Positions 22,965-32,186 of a stretch of DNA of 32,186 bases are shown here, piece after piece. Numbering within the stretch: position 1 is the stretch's first letter; each line of letters opens with the position of its first letter. The translations under genes were made by a program, and so were the position numbers. The notes below the pieces were generated by a model. It searched no databases, had not been told where the DNA came from, and was given only the letters and a program-made list of their open reading frames with translations. Source of the DNA: Ideonella sp. A 288 (GTDB taxonomy: Bacteria; Pseudomonadota; Gammaproteobacteria; Burkholderiales; Burkholderiaceae_C). Location of the stretch: assembly GCF_002198735.1 (NCBI RefSeq), contig NZ_MWLO01000071.1, positions 1-32,186 of the forward strand, given 5' to 3'.

Positions 22965-25811
22965 TCACACCCCGGCGCGCTGCAGCGTGGCCGCCAGCGC
23001 GCTGCGCAGCGTGTCGGCGCTGTCCTGCAGGTGGCGACGGCTGTCGGCGCCCAGGTCGGTGCGGCGCTGCGCCTTGTCGAGGCGGGCGAGCAGGCCGGTG
23101 GCCTGTGCGCGCACCAGGCCGCGGGCGTCGGCGCGCGTCAATGCGCCGGGCCGCAGCACCAGCGTGGACAGGCGGTTGACATGCTCGCGCTGCAGTTCGC
23201 GGCGCGGCGCGGGGATGTCGCCACGGCCCTGCAGTTCGGACCACACCTCGGACTCGACGCGTTCGTACAGCTCGGCCAGGCTCAGCGCGTCGGCCGCAGA
23301 AGCGACCAGCCCGGCGCTGTCCAGCATGCGCGAGGCGAGCGTGTCGCTCATCAGCTGGCCCAGCACCACCTGCCGCAGGCTGTGCACGTTCTGCGCCAGC
23401 GGCGGCTCGTTGGCGACACCGGCGCCGGCGAACACTGCGTCGGTGCGCTCCAGGAAATCGGGCGCCAGCCGGCGCTGCAAGGCCGGCGAGACGACGAAGC
23501 TGTCGGCCGCCAGCACGTGCCGGGCCAGCAGGTCCAGCGCCGCGCGTTGGCGCCCCCCCTCGACCGGCTCGATCGGGTCGCGCCCGGTGTTCGGGAAATC
23601 GCGCAGCATCCGCACGCCGCCGATCTGGCGCAGCATCGTGCCGGCCGCGCGACCGGCGTCGCGCAGCGCGTAGTTCAGCACCCGGCGCACGCTGCTCCAG
23701 TCCTGGTCGGGCGCGGCCTGGCGCGACTCCTGCCGCTTGAACAGGTCCTGCTCGATCTCGAAGCGCTTGCGCGCAAAGGCGATGGGGTCGTTGCCCAGGT
23801 CGAACTGCAGCGCGTCGGGGTCGACGCCGAAGAAGTTGTCCTCGTCGGTGCCGTAGGCCAGCTCGGGCTCGGCGCTGCGCGCGGCCAGGCGAGCCAGTTC
23901 GGCCGCCTCGTCGGCCGGGGCCAGCGGCTTGTAGGCGTACTCGATGGCCCAGTAGTCGTAGGCGCCCAGCGTGGTCTGGAAGGCGGCCGGCCGCGCGTCG
24001 CCCGGGCGCGGCAGGTTGATCGGCGCGTACTCCATCACCGAGCCGGTGAGCGCGTTGCCGCGGGTGAACTCGGGGTCGGACAACTGGGCGTCGGAGTAGA
24101 TGCGCGAGGCGCGGAAGTTGTGCCGCAGGCCCAGCGTGTGGCCGACCTCGTGCATCGTCACATCCTTCATGTAGGCCTGCACGAACTGCTCGGCCTCCGG
24201 CCCGGCGGGGTCGAGTTCGCCCTGCGCGGCCAGCACCTCGAGGCCGTAGCCCAGTTGTTCGGCAGCGAAGTCGCCATGGTCGCAGGCCATCGGGTCGTGC
24301 ACATGCGCCGCGGCCGGGCCGCCGCTGGGGCCGCTGGTGCCGGCGACCTCGGCCGACGCCGCATCGCCCAGCTGCATCAGCCGCGCCCACTCGGCCGTGG
24401 CGGCGGGGCCCTGCGTGCTGCTGCCCAGGATGCGGGCGCGCGCGGTGCGCAGGTTGCGCGAGGACAGGCTCTCGAAGGCGATGTCGGCGTCGATGATCTC
24501 GCCGGTGCGCGGGTCGACATGCCGAGGCCCGATGGCGCCGAACTGCGGGCTCTGGTTGACCATCCAGCGCACCGAGGCCACACCGAAGTCGAGCGTGTCG
24601 AAATCGGCGTCCTCGGGCTGCACCTTCACGACCACGGCGTCCTTGAAGCCGATCTTCTCGAAGGCCTTGTTCCATTCGAGGATGCCGGCGGTGATCGCGT
24701 CGCGGTACTTCAGCGGCACGGTGCGGTCGATCCAGTAGGTGATGGGCAGCACCGGCTCGGACAGCGCGGCCGACGGGTCCTTCTTCTCGAGGCGCCAGCG
24801 GGCGATGTGCCGCACCCGCGGCGTGCGAGCGAGGTCGTCGCTGAAGTCGCTGAAGATGTGCGCGAAGTGGCCCACGCGCGGGTCGGCCCGGCGCGGCACC
24901 ATCGGCTGCTCGGGCAGGCGGGCCAGCGAGTAGTGCAGCTTGAAGAACATGCTGCGCGCATCGGGCAGCGTGTCGGGGGCGCTGGGCACCGGTGCCCCCG
25001 GCGGGGCGCCGGGGCCCGGCACCGACAGCGCGCCCACGGCATAGTGGCTCAGCACTTCGATGGCCACCATGTCGGGCTTGCCGCGCACGTTGAGGATGGC
25101 TGAGTTGCGGCCGTCCAGCCCGTAGCCCTGGCGGTAGGTGCGGCCGAGCGTGGCGCCGATGGCCAGCATGTCGTTGACGAACAGCGGCGAGGCATCCACC
25201 AGCACCGACTTGCGCTCGGGGTGGGGCGCGCTGGCCACGCCGGTGGCGGCCAACAGGCTGGGCGAGTAAGAGGCTTCGATGGCGCGGGCCAGCGGCGTGC
25301 CGGCCTTGGCCTCGAAGCCCGTGTTCACCGCCAGCATCTGCACCACGTTGTGCAGCCGGCGGAACTTCACCACCTGCGGCTTGGCCATCATGCCGCCGAA
25401 CAGTCCGTTCTCGCCGATGCCGCTGGCCATCTTGGGCGACAGGAAGAAGCGGCGATCGAAATCGGCCGGGGTCAGCTCGAGCCAGACCTTCTCGTCCTTC
25501 TGGTACATCGTGACCAGGCCGTCGATCTTCTTGGCGTCCTTGATGACGGTGGCGAAGGCCGGCGGCTGGCCCGGCACGGGTGCGGCAGCGGGCGCCGAAG
25601 CGCCCGGGGCCGGGCGCGCGGCCGCAGCCCCGGGCCCACGCGCGGCAGCCGCGGCCACCGCCGCGGCATGGCCCGGTGGCATCGCCGCCGGCGCGGACGC
25701 GGACGCGGCCGGCCCCGCCGGTCCCCCGGGTGTGGCACAGCCGGCGAGCGCCAGCAGGGCCAGCAACGGCAACAGGTGCAAAGGGGAACGAGCGGAAGGC
25801 ATCAAGGGCAT
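22965..25811 (-). CDS. Large zinc metalloprotease lipoprotein (DUF5117/DUF4953 type)
   Basis: This 948-residue exported lipoprotein has a signal ending in the lipobox LAGC near residue 22, then about 60 residues of Ala/Pro/Gly low-complexity linker. The zincin active site is HEVGHTLGLRHN (H554, E555, H558, H564), followed by a Met-turn-like SVMEYAPI about 40 residues later. The N-terminal part has the DUF5118/DUF5117 features, and the C-terminal half is helical. It would degrade peptides in the periplasm or at the outer membrane. Start ATG at 25811; one at 25802 is an alternative, and neither has a strong ribosome site. It is a single gene divergent from the GNAT gene. Confidence 0.92.
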   Translation of the reverse strand: MPLMPSARSPLHLLPLLALLALAGCATPGGPAGPAASASAPAAMPPGHAAAVAAAAARGPGAAAARPAPGASAPAAAPVPGQPPAFATVIKDAKKIDGLVTMYQKDEKVWLELTPADFDRRFFLSPKMASGIGENGLFGGMMAKPQVVKFRRLHNVVQMLAVNTGFEAKAGTPLARAIEASYSPSLLAATGVASAPHPERKSVLVDASPLFVNDMLAIGATLGRTYRQGYGLDGRNSAILNVRGKPDMVAIEVLSHYAVGALSVPGPGAPPGAPVPSAPDTLPDARSMFFKLHYSLARLPEQPMVPRRADPRVGHFAHIFSDFSDDLARTPRVRHIARWRLEKKDPSAALSEPVLPITYWIDRTVPLKYRDAITAGILEWNKAFEKIGFKDAVVVKVQPEDADFDTLDFGVASVRWMVNQSPQFGAIGPRHVDPRTGEIIDADIAFESLSSRNLRTARARILGSSTQGPAATAEWARLMQLGDAASAEVAGTSGPSGGPAAAHVHDPMACDHGDFAAEQLGYGLEVLAAQGELDPAGPEAEQFVQAYMKDVTMHEVGHTLGLRHNFRASRIYSDAQLSDPEFTRGNALTGSVMEYAPINLPRPGDARPAAFQTTLGAYDYWAIEYAYKPLAPADEAAELARLAARSAEPELAYGTDEDNFFGVDPDALQFDLGNDPIAFARKRFEIEQDLFKRQESRQAAPDQDWSSVRRVLNYALRDAGRAAGTMLRQIGGVRMLRDFPNTGRDPIEPVEGGRQRAALDLLARHVLAADSFVVSPALQRRLAPDFLERTDAVFAGAGVANEPPLAQNVHSLRQVVLGQLMSDTLASRMLDSAGLVASAADALSLAELYERVESEVWSELQGRGDIPAPRRELQREHVNRLSTLVLRPGALTRADARGLVRAQATGLLARLDKAQRRTDLGADSRRHLQDSADTLRSALAATLQRAGV

Positions 25812-25953
25812 GGGGTGGTCGCGTGAGGTCCGGCCCGCGGCCGGAAGGACAAAGGTGGACTGCTGCTGCACCCGCGGGTTCCTCAGGTGGAACCCGGGCG
25901 CGTGCATTCGTCGACATGCCAGCCTACCATCGGCGGCGGAAGGAGTGCGCCCG

Positions 25954-26544
25954 ATGCCGATGACCCCCTCGATCCGACTGGCCCGCCCCGACGACGCGGC
26001 GCGCATCGCCGAGCTGTACGGCCCCTCGGTGACCGACCGCCCCACCTCGTTCGAACTGCAGCCGCCCGATGCCACGGAGATGGCCGCCCGCATCGACAAG
26101 GTGCTGCGCCAGTGGCCCTGGCTGGTGTGGTGCGACAGCGCCGGCGTGCAGGGCTACGCGTACGCCAGCGCCTATGCCGAGCGCATCTGCTACCAGTGGT
26201 CGGTCACGGTGTCGGTGTACGTGGCCGACGGCCTGCAGCGCGGCGGCGTGGGCCGGGCGCTCTACACGCGGCTGTTCGAGATCCTGCGGCGACAAGGCGC
26301 CGTGAACGCCTTCGCCGGCATCACGCTGCCCAACGACGCCAGCGTGGGCCTGCACCGCTCGATGGGGTTCGAGCCGGTGGGCGTGTACCCGCGCGCCGGC
26401 TACAAGCTCGGCGCCTGGCACGACGTGGCCTGGATGGGCCTGGCGCTGCGCCTGCCGACGCCGGGCGAGGTGCCCGAGCCGCCGCGCGCGCTGCCGGCAC
26501 TGGCCGCCGAGGGCGCCCTGGACAGCGCCCTGACGGCACCCTGA
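25954..26544 (+). CDS. GNAT N-acetyltransferase (phosphinothricin acetyltransferase type)
   Basis: This 196-residue GNAT enzyme transfers acetyl from acetyl-CoA. The acetyl-CoA loop QRGGVGRAL lies at about residues 93-101. The family segments 'LPNDASVGLHRSMGF' and 'GVYPRAGYKLGAWHDVAWM' match the Pat/MnaT (YncA) branch, which acetylates phosphinothricin or methionine derivatives; the natural substrate cannot be read. About 20 extra residues rich in Pro and Ala follow the usual end. The ATG at 25954 is fixed by AAGGAG eight bases upstream. It is divergent from the metalloprotease gene and convergent with EttA. Confidence 0.93.
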   Translation: MPMTPSIRLARPDDAARIAELYGPSVTDRPTSFELQPPDATEMAARIDKVLRQWPWLVWCDSAGVQGYAYASAYAERICYQWSVTVSVYVADGLQRGGVGRALYTRLFEILRRQGAVNAFAGITLPNDASVGLHRSMGFEPVGVYPRAGYKLGAWHDVAWMGLALRLPTPGEVPEPPRALPALAAEGALDSALTAP

Positions 26545-26583
26545 AGGCGCACCGGACAGACCACGCGCCGGACGACCCGTCCC

Positions 26584-28248
<1,665 letters not shown>

Positions 28249-28280
28249 GGTGGGTGGGGCTCGGTGGGTCTGCAGTGACC

Positions 28281-28327
28281 GCCAAGCCGGCGGCCTGGCG
28301 ATGGGCGCGCCGCCTGGGCGGCGGCGC
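28281..28327 (-). terminator. Two adjacent GC hairpins between the hybrid kinase and ettA
   Basis: GCGCCGCC-TGGGC-GGCGGCGC (28307-28327) is an 8-bp stem with a 5-base loop. A second imperfect hairpin, GCCAAGCCG / CGGCCTGGC, lies at 28281-28299. They follow the hybrid-kinase stop by 11 bases and precede ettA by about 33. They could end the kinase transcript or structure the ettA leader. There is no T-run. Confidence 0.4.
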
Positions 28328-28337
28328 AAAACCCTGC

Positions 28338-28343
28338 ATTATC
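28338..28343 (-). promoter_or_regulatory. Candidate -10 box of ettA
   Basis: On the minus strand GATAAT covers these bases and overlaps the TAA stop of the upstream gene. The -35 at 17 bases is poor. It would give a leader of about 80 bases that includes the two hairpins. Confidence 0.28.
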
Positions 28344-30162
28344 CCGGAGCCTGGCGTTTCAGGTGCCGGCGCAGCACGGCGACGAGCTCGTCCTCGCGGA
28401 AGGGCTTGGCCAGGTGGTCGGTCATGCCGGCGTCCAGGCTGCGCTCGCGGTCGGCGTCCATCGCGTGGGCGGTCAGCGCCACGATGGGCACAGGGCGGCG
28501 CTGCCCGGCGCGCTCGAGCTCGCGGATGCGCCGTGCCGCCTGGAAGCCGTCGAGCACCGGCATCTGGCAGTCCATCAGCACCAGGTCGAAGCTCTCCGCG
28601 GCCACCCGTGCCACCGCCTGCTGGCCGTCGGTGACCAGTTCGGCGTCCAGGCCCAGGCGCTCCAGCGTGAGCTGCGCCACCAGGGCGTTCACCGGGTTGT
28701 CCTCCACCAGCAGCAGGCGCCCCCGCAGGCCGTGGCCCGGCCGGGTGACCGGCGCAGGCGGTGGCGCCGGGGCCTGCGCCGCGGGCAGCGCCACGCGAAA
28801 GCGGAAGGCCGCGCCGGGCCCGCCGCTGTCGATGCAATCGAGTTCGCCGCCCATGCACCGTGCCAGCTCGCGCGAGATCGTCAGCCCCAGGCCCGTGCCG
28901 CCGTGCCGGCGACGGTCGGAGCCGTCGACCTGGTGGAAGGCCTCGAAGATGGCCTCGCGCTGGTCGGCCGGCACGCCGGGGCCGCTGTCGGCGACGTCGA
29001 TCTGGAAGCCGCCGGCGGCCGGCCCCACGGCCTGGCGCGCCAGCCGCACGCGCACGGCACCGGCGGCGGTGAACTTGACGGCGTTGCCGGTGAGGTTGAG
29101 CAGGATCTGGCGCAGCCGGGTCGGGTCGCCGCTGACCCAGCAGGGCCGCGGCAGCGCGATCTCGCAGTCGACGGACAGGCCCTTCTCGACCGCCGAGACG
29201 CGCGCGACCTCGACCATCGATTCCACCAGCGCCACCAGGTCGAAATCCTGCCGGGCCAGCGTCAGGTGGCCGGCCTGCATCTTGGAGAAATCGAGCACGT
29301 CGTTGATGACGCCCAGCAGGTGCTCGCCGGTGCGCTCGAGCACGCGCAGGCTGTCCGGCGGCAGTGCCCCGCCGGACCGCGGCGGATGCTGCTGGAGCAG
29401 GCGCGCCAGGCCCAGGATGCCGTGCAGCGGCGTGCGCATCTCGTGGCTCATCGTGGCCAGGAAGCGGTCCTTCACGTCGCTGTGGCGCTGCGCGAGCGCC
29501 AGCGCCTCGGCGCGCTGGGTGGCCAGCTCGTCCATCTGGAACCGGATGCGCAGCATGTCGCGGGTGTGGCGAGAGGCCTTGCCGCCCTCGTGGACCACCA
29601 GGAACAGGAACAACCCGATGCCGACGCCGACGTAGGTGGACAGGCGGTCGTCGTGGAAAAACTGCAGCACCATGGTCGGCACCATCGTCGGCAGCACCAT
29701 CGCCAGCGCCGACCGCTGGCGGATGGCCAGCACGATCAGGCCGATCGAGGCCACACCCACCAGCGTGGCGATCATGATGGCCTCGAGTTCGGGGTTGTGG
29801 CGAGGCAGCAGCAGCGTGCCCAGCAGGCCGTAGGCCACGCCGTCGGCGGCCAGGGCGCGGTCGTGCCACGTCGCCCAATGCATCACGCGCCCAGGATGGC
29901 CGCGCTCGCGGTCGAAGCGACGTGTCACCGCCACCCGCCACACGCTGATCAGCACCCTGGCGGCCAGCCAGGCCAGCAGCAGCGCCTGGTCGACGTCGTG
30001 CCACAGCACCCAGCAGACCAGCCCGCCGAAGGGCACGCCCAGCCAGTTGGACACCCTGTGCCGGGTGAGCACCATTTCGGCCTGGGCCTCGGCGACCTGC
30101 CGTTCGATGGCGTCTGTCGCTGGCGCTGGACGTGGGGGCTGCTGCGGATCGGCCACGGGCAA
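28339..30162 (-). CDS. Hybrid sensor histidine kinase with C-terminal receiver
   Basis: This 607-residue membrane kinase has an N-terminal region of about 200 residues with five or six membrane helices. A short coiled coil is followed by HisKA with H240 (TMSHEMRTPLHGI), an ATPase domain containing 'NLTGNAVKFT', 'DSGPGVP' and 'GTGLGLTIS', and a receiver domain (about 480-600) with phospho-site D531 (LVLMDCQMP). The receiver's K in 'LAKPF' is present. No DNA-binding part exists, so it passes the phosphate to a separate partner. The listed start is TTG at 30162 with AGGA six bases upstream; GTG at 30156 is the alternative. It is divergent from the small membrane-protein gene. Confidence 0.92.
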   Translation of the reverse strand: MPVADPQQPPRPAPATDAIERQVAEAQAEMVLTRHRVSNWLGVPFGGLVCWVLWHDVDQALLLAWLAARVLISVWRVAVTRRFDRERGHPGRVMHWATWHDRALAADGVAYGLLGTLLLPRHNPELEAIMIATLVGVASIGLIVLAIRQRSALAMVLPTMVPTMVLQFFHDDRLSTYVGVGIGLFLFLVVHEGGKASRHTRDMLRIRFQMDELATQRAEALALAQRHSDVKDRFLATMSHEMRTPLHGILGLARLLQQHPPRSGGALPPDSLRVLERTGEHLLGVINDVLDFSKMQAGHLTLARQDFDLVALVESMVEVARVSAVEKGLSVDCEIALPRPCWVSGDPTRLRQILLNLTGNAVKFTAAGAVRVRLARQAVGPAAGGFQIDVADSGPGVPADQREAIFEAFHQVDGSDRRRHGGTGLGLTISRELARCMGGELDCIDSGGPGAAFRFRVALPAAQAPAPPPAPVTRPGHGLRGRLLLVEDNPVNALVAQLTLERLGLDAELVTDGQQAVARVAAESFDLVLMDCQMPVLDGFQAARRIRELERAGQRRPVPIVALTAHAMDADRERSLDAGMTDHLAKPFREDELVAVLRRHLKRQAPG

Positions 30163-30319
30163 AGACGGTCCTACCGGCGGATGAAGCGGAAGAGTCTAAT
30201 CAGGCGCGGCCGGCTTGGGTGCCCCGCGCCGCAGGGATTGCGCGCAGGCCCGTCGGCGTGCACGGACTTGCATTTTCGGCAAGCGCACCCATCTTGCTCA
30301 CCGTCCAAGAAAGGACCGC

Positions 30320-30724
30320 ATGAACACCCTCACCATCGAAGCCAGCCCCTCGCTGGTGCGCACCACGCACCTGGTCTACGGCCTGCACGCGCTGGGCCTC
30401 GCGCTGGGCGCCTTCGGCGCGGCCAGCGTGCTGGGCTCTTTCCTGTTCGGCTGGCCGTCGATCATCGCCGTCATCCTCAACTACGTGAAGCGCAGCGAGG
30501 TGCGCGGCACCTGGCTCGAGTCGCACTTCACATGGCAGATCCGCACCTTCTGGTTCGCGGCCGCCTGGGCCGCGCTGGTGGCGGTGGTGTCGATCCCGCT
30601 CACGCTGGTGATCATCGGCTTCGGCACCTGGGTGCTGGGCATGGGCCTGCTGGGCGTGTGGGCCATCTACCGCATCGCCCGCGGCTGGCTGCGCCTGAAC
30701 GCGCATGAGGCGATGCCGGTCTGA
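30320..30724 (+). CDS. Small membrane protein of the DUF4870/COG3671 type
   Basis: This 134-residue protein has three membrane helices, at about residues 17-40, 74-95 and 98-118. The segment 'YVKRSEVRGTWLESHFTWQIRTFW' resembles the COG3671/DUF4870 family, which has no known role. The ATG has AAGAAAGGA upstream. It is a single gene divergent from the hybrid kinase. The 228 bases after it, before the helicase ATG, hold a putative -10 box and a hairpin. Confidence 0.82.
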   Translation: MNTLTIEASPSLVRTTHLVYGLHALGLALGAFGAASVLGSFLFGWPSIIAVILNYVKRSEVRGTWLESHFTWQIRTFWFAAAWAALVAVVSIPLTLVIIGFGTWVLGMGLLGVWAIYRIARGWLRLNAHEAMPV

Positions 30725-30812
30725 TCGTCGGCCACGCGGCCGGGACGCCTGGGCACTGAATCGCCAGGCCGGATCGGTGCAGTCCGACCGAACGGCCTCG
30801 GCCCCGGCCGCG

Positions 30813-30818
30813 TAGAAT
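30813..30818 (+). promoter_or_regulatory. Candidate -10 box of the RhlE helicase gene
   Basis: TAGAAT in a GC-rich spacer, about 135 bases before the ATG at 30953, is the same hexamer as before the aminopeptidase gene. No good -35 is seen. If used, it gives a long leader of about 128 bases with a hairpin. Confidence 0.38.
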
Positions 30819-30825
30819 GGATCGA

Positions 30826-30853
30826 GTGTCGTGGTCTCCAGTCAGCGCGACAC
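30826..30853 (+). other. Leader hairpin before the RhlE helicase gene
   Basis: GTGTCG (30826-30831) and CGACAC (30848-30853) form a perfect 6-bp stem with a 16-base loop, just after the putative -10 box. Structured leaders are common before cold-induced DEAD-box helicases. This is suggestive only. Confidence 0.28.
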
Positions 30854-30952
30854 GGTCGATTCCGACACCCCGAAGCCATCGCGCCTGGGACTGGTGGCCC
30901 TCCACGAGGCGACAGCAGGCGGCGAACCACGGCCCACACGGGCCCCCCATCC

Positions 30953-32186
30953 ATGCATTTCAATGAACTCGGCCTGGCCGAGCCGCTCCTGCGCGCCGTT
31001 CGCGAACAGGGCTACGACACCCCCACCCCGATCCAGGCCCAGGCCATCCCCGTCGTCCTGAAGGGCAGCGACCTGATGGGCGGCGCCCAGACCGGCACCG
31101 GCAAGACCGCCGGCTTCACGCTGCCGATGCTGCACCGGCTGGCGCTCGAGCCCAGCAAGAAGGACGCGCGTGGCCGCGTCTGCATCCGTGCGCTGATCCT
31201 CACCCCCACCCGCGAACTCGCGGCGCAGGTGGAAGAAAGCGTGCGCACCTACGGCAAGTACATGCCGCTGACCAGCATGGTGATGTTCGGCGGCGTCGGC
31301 ATGCAGCCGCAGATCAATGCGCTGCGCCGCGGCGTCGACATCCTGGTGGCCACCCCCGGCCGCCTGCTCGACCACCACCAGCAGGGCACGCTCGACCTGA
31401 GCCATGTGCAGATCTTCGTGCTCGACGAAGCCGACCGCATGCTCGACATGGGCTTCATCCACGACATCAAGAAGGTGCTGGCCATCGTGCCGGCAAAGAA
31501 GCAGAGCCTGCTGTTCTCGGCCACCTTCAGCGACGAGATCAAGACGCTGGCCGACCGCCTGCTGAACCAGCCGGTGCTGATCGAGGTGGCGCGCCGCAAC
31601 CAGACCGCCGAACTCATCGACCAGAAGGTGCACCCAGTGGGCCGCGAGCGCAAGAAGGAACTGCTCGCCCACCTGATCAAGACCGGCGACTGGCACCAGG
31701 TGCTGGTGTTCACGCGCATGAAGCATGGCGCCAACCGGCTGGCCGAGTTCCTGAACAAGGAAGGCATCGGCGCGATGGCCATCCACGGCAACAAGAGCCA
31801 GGGTGCGCGCACCAAGGCGCTGGCCGAGTTCAAGACCGGCGACCTGCCGGTGCTGGTGGCCACCGACATCGCCGCCCGCGGCATCGACATCGACCAGCTG
31901 CCGCACGTCATCAACTTCGAGCTGCCCAACGTGCCCGAGGACTACGTGCACCGCATCGGCCGCACGGGCCGCGCCGGCGCGCAGGGCGAGGCCATTTCGC
32001 TGGTGTGCGTGGACGAGGACATCTTCCTGCGCGACATCGAAAAACTCATCAAGCGCAGCATCCCCAGCGAGATCGTGCCCGGCTTCGAGCCCCCGTCCGG
32101 CGAGCGCGCCGAGCCGATCGTGCTCGGCCGCATGACCATCGGTGTCGGCGGCACGCGGCGCGGCCTGGCGGTTGTTGCCCCCGCCG
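30953..32186 (+). CDS. rhlE: DEAD-box RNA helicase RhlE, 3' end beyond the window
   Basis: The window contains the first 411 codons of an ATP-dependent RNA helicase; no stop is reached. All core motifs are present: Q motif (GYDTPTPIQ, 20-28), Walker A AQTGTGKT (45-52, K51), [19 protein letters not shown] (D158-D161), SAT, '[14 protein letters not shown]', '[11 protein letters not shown]' and [10 protein letters not shown]. The short N-terminus MHFNELGL before the Q motif and the overall layout match RhlE, which acts in ribosome assembly and RNA turnover. A basic C-terminal tail is expected outside the window. The ATG has no clear ribosome site. Confidence 0.96.
   Translation, partial: MHFNELGLAEPLLRAVREQGYDTPTPIQAQAIPVVLKGSDLMGGAQTGTGKTAGFTLPMLHRLALEPSKKDARGRVCIRALILTPTRELAAQVEESVRTYGKYMPLTSMVMFGGVGMQPQINALRRGVDILVATPGRLLDHHQQGTLDLSHVQIFVLDEADRMLDMGFIHDIKKVLAIVPAKKQSLLFSATFSDEIKTLADRLLNQPVLIEVARRNQTAELIDQKVHPVGRERKKELLAHLIKTGDWHQVLVFTRMKHGANRLAEFLNKEGIGAMAIHGNKSQGARTKALAEFKTGDLPVLVATDIAARGIDIDQLPHVINFELPNVPEDYVHRIGRTGRAGAQGEAISLVCVDEDIFLRDIEKLIKRSIPSEIVPGFEPPSGERAEPIVLGRMTIGVGGTRRGLAVVAPA

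Noticed and set aside
21531-25103. An 1190-codon plus-strand open frame opposite the LytTR/LytS and metalloprotease genes
   Set aside because: It lies antisense to recognised proteins with complete motifs, and its product is low-complexity and Arg/Gln/Gly-rich.
26545-26583. A terminator between the convergent GNAT and ettA genes
   Set aside because: Only a 5-bp GGCGC/GCGCC match with a long loop is present, too weak to call.
28363-30708. A 781-codon plus-strand frame opposite the hybrid kinase
   Set aside because: It is antisense to the kinase with intact H240 and D531, and shows no recognised domain.

Overview
The window is chromosomal DNA from a high-GC (estimated by eye at about 70%) Gram-negative bacterium. 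The protein set suggests a betaproteobacterium of the order Burkholderiales: a RhlE-type helicase and EttA, a chemoreceptor with a DWETF tail, a periplasmic sCache protein, exported enzymes with classical signal peptides, and TAGAAT-like -10 boxes. That placement is inference from protein style, since there is no rRNA or tRNA in the window. I saw no CRISPR array and no intact insertion sequence.

Region 1-2.4 kb is an accessory patch of visibly lower GC. It holds two or three orphan hypothetical genes, one resembling polymorphic-toxin immunity proteins, and a possible scrap of transposase. From 2.4 to 9.45 kb everything reads on the minus strand. An ECF sigma factor and an RskA-like anti-sigma factor come first. 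A tight exported gene set follows: a DUF4331 protein, a small lipoprotein, a TPR-like protein, and a HupE/UreJ-type membrane protein with an EF-hand loop. Last come a small membrane protein and an NAD-dependent epimerase. This sigma/anti-sigma plus envelope cluster is the best candidate for an undescribed system: the anti-sigma would release the sigma factor on an envelope cue, and the sigma factor would switch on the exported set.

From 9.7 to 11.8 kb lies an exported vanadium-haloperoxidase/PAP2-like enzyme, followed by a lower-GC non-coding stretch. At 12.3-15.2 kb is a response regulator, histidine kinase and membrane-protein operon. A plus-strand aminopeptidase P (15.3-17.1 kb) faces a two-gene chemotaxis operon (periplasmic sCache protein, then chemoreceptor) that has a good sigma-28-like promoter. 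A strong hairpin separates the two convergent units.

At 19.6-20.9 kb a ROK sugar kinase and a coupled small gene run into the end of a LytS/LytTR-type two-component pair (20.85-22.8 kb). A large lipoprotein metalloprotease (23.0-25.8 kb) is divergent from a GNAT acetyltransferase. EttA, a hybrid histidine kinase, a small membrane protein and a RhlE helicase cut by the window edge complete the region.

Five signal-transduction units lie within about 22 kb: ECF/anti-sigma, OmpR-type, chemoreceptor, LytTR-type and hybrid kinase. From about 2.4 kb onward the rest reads as stable chromosome with envelope-directed functions.
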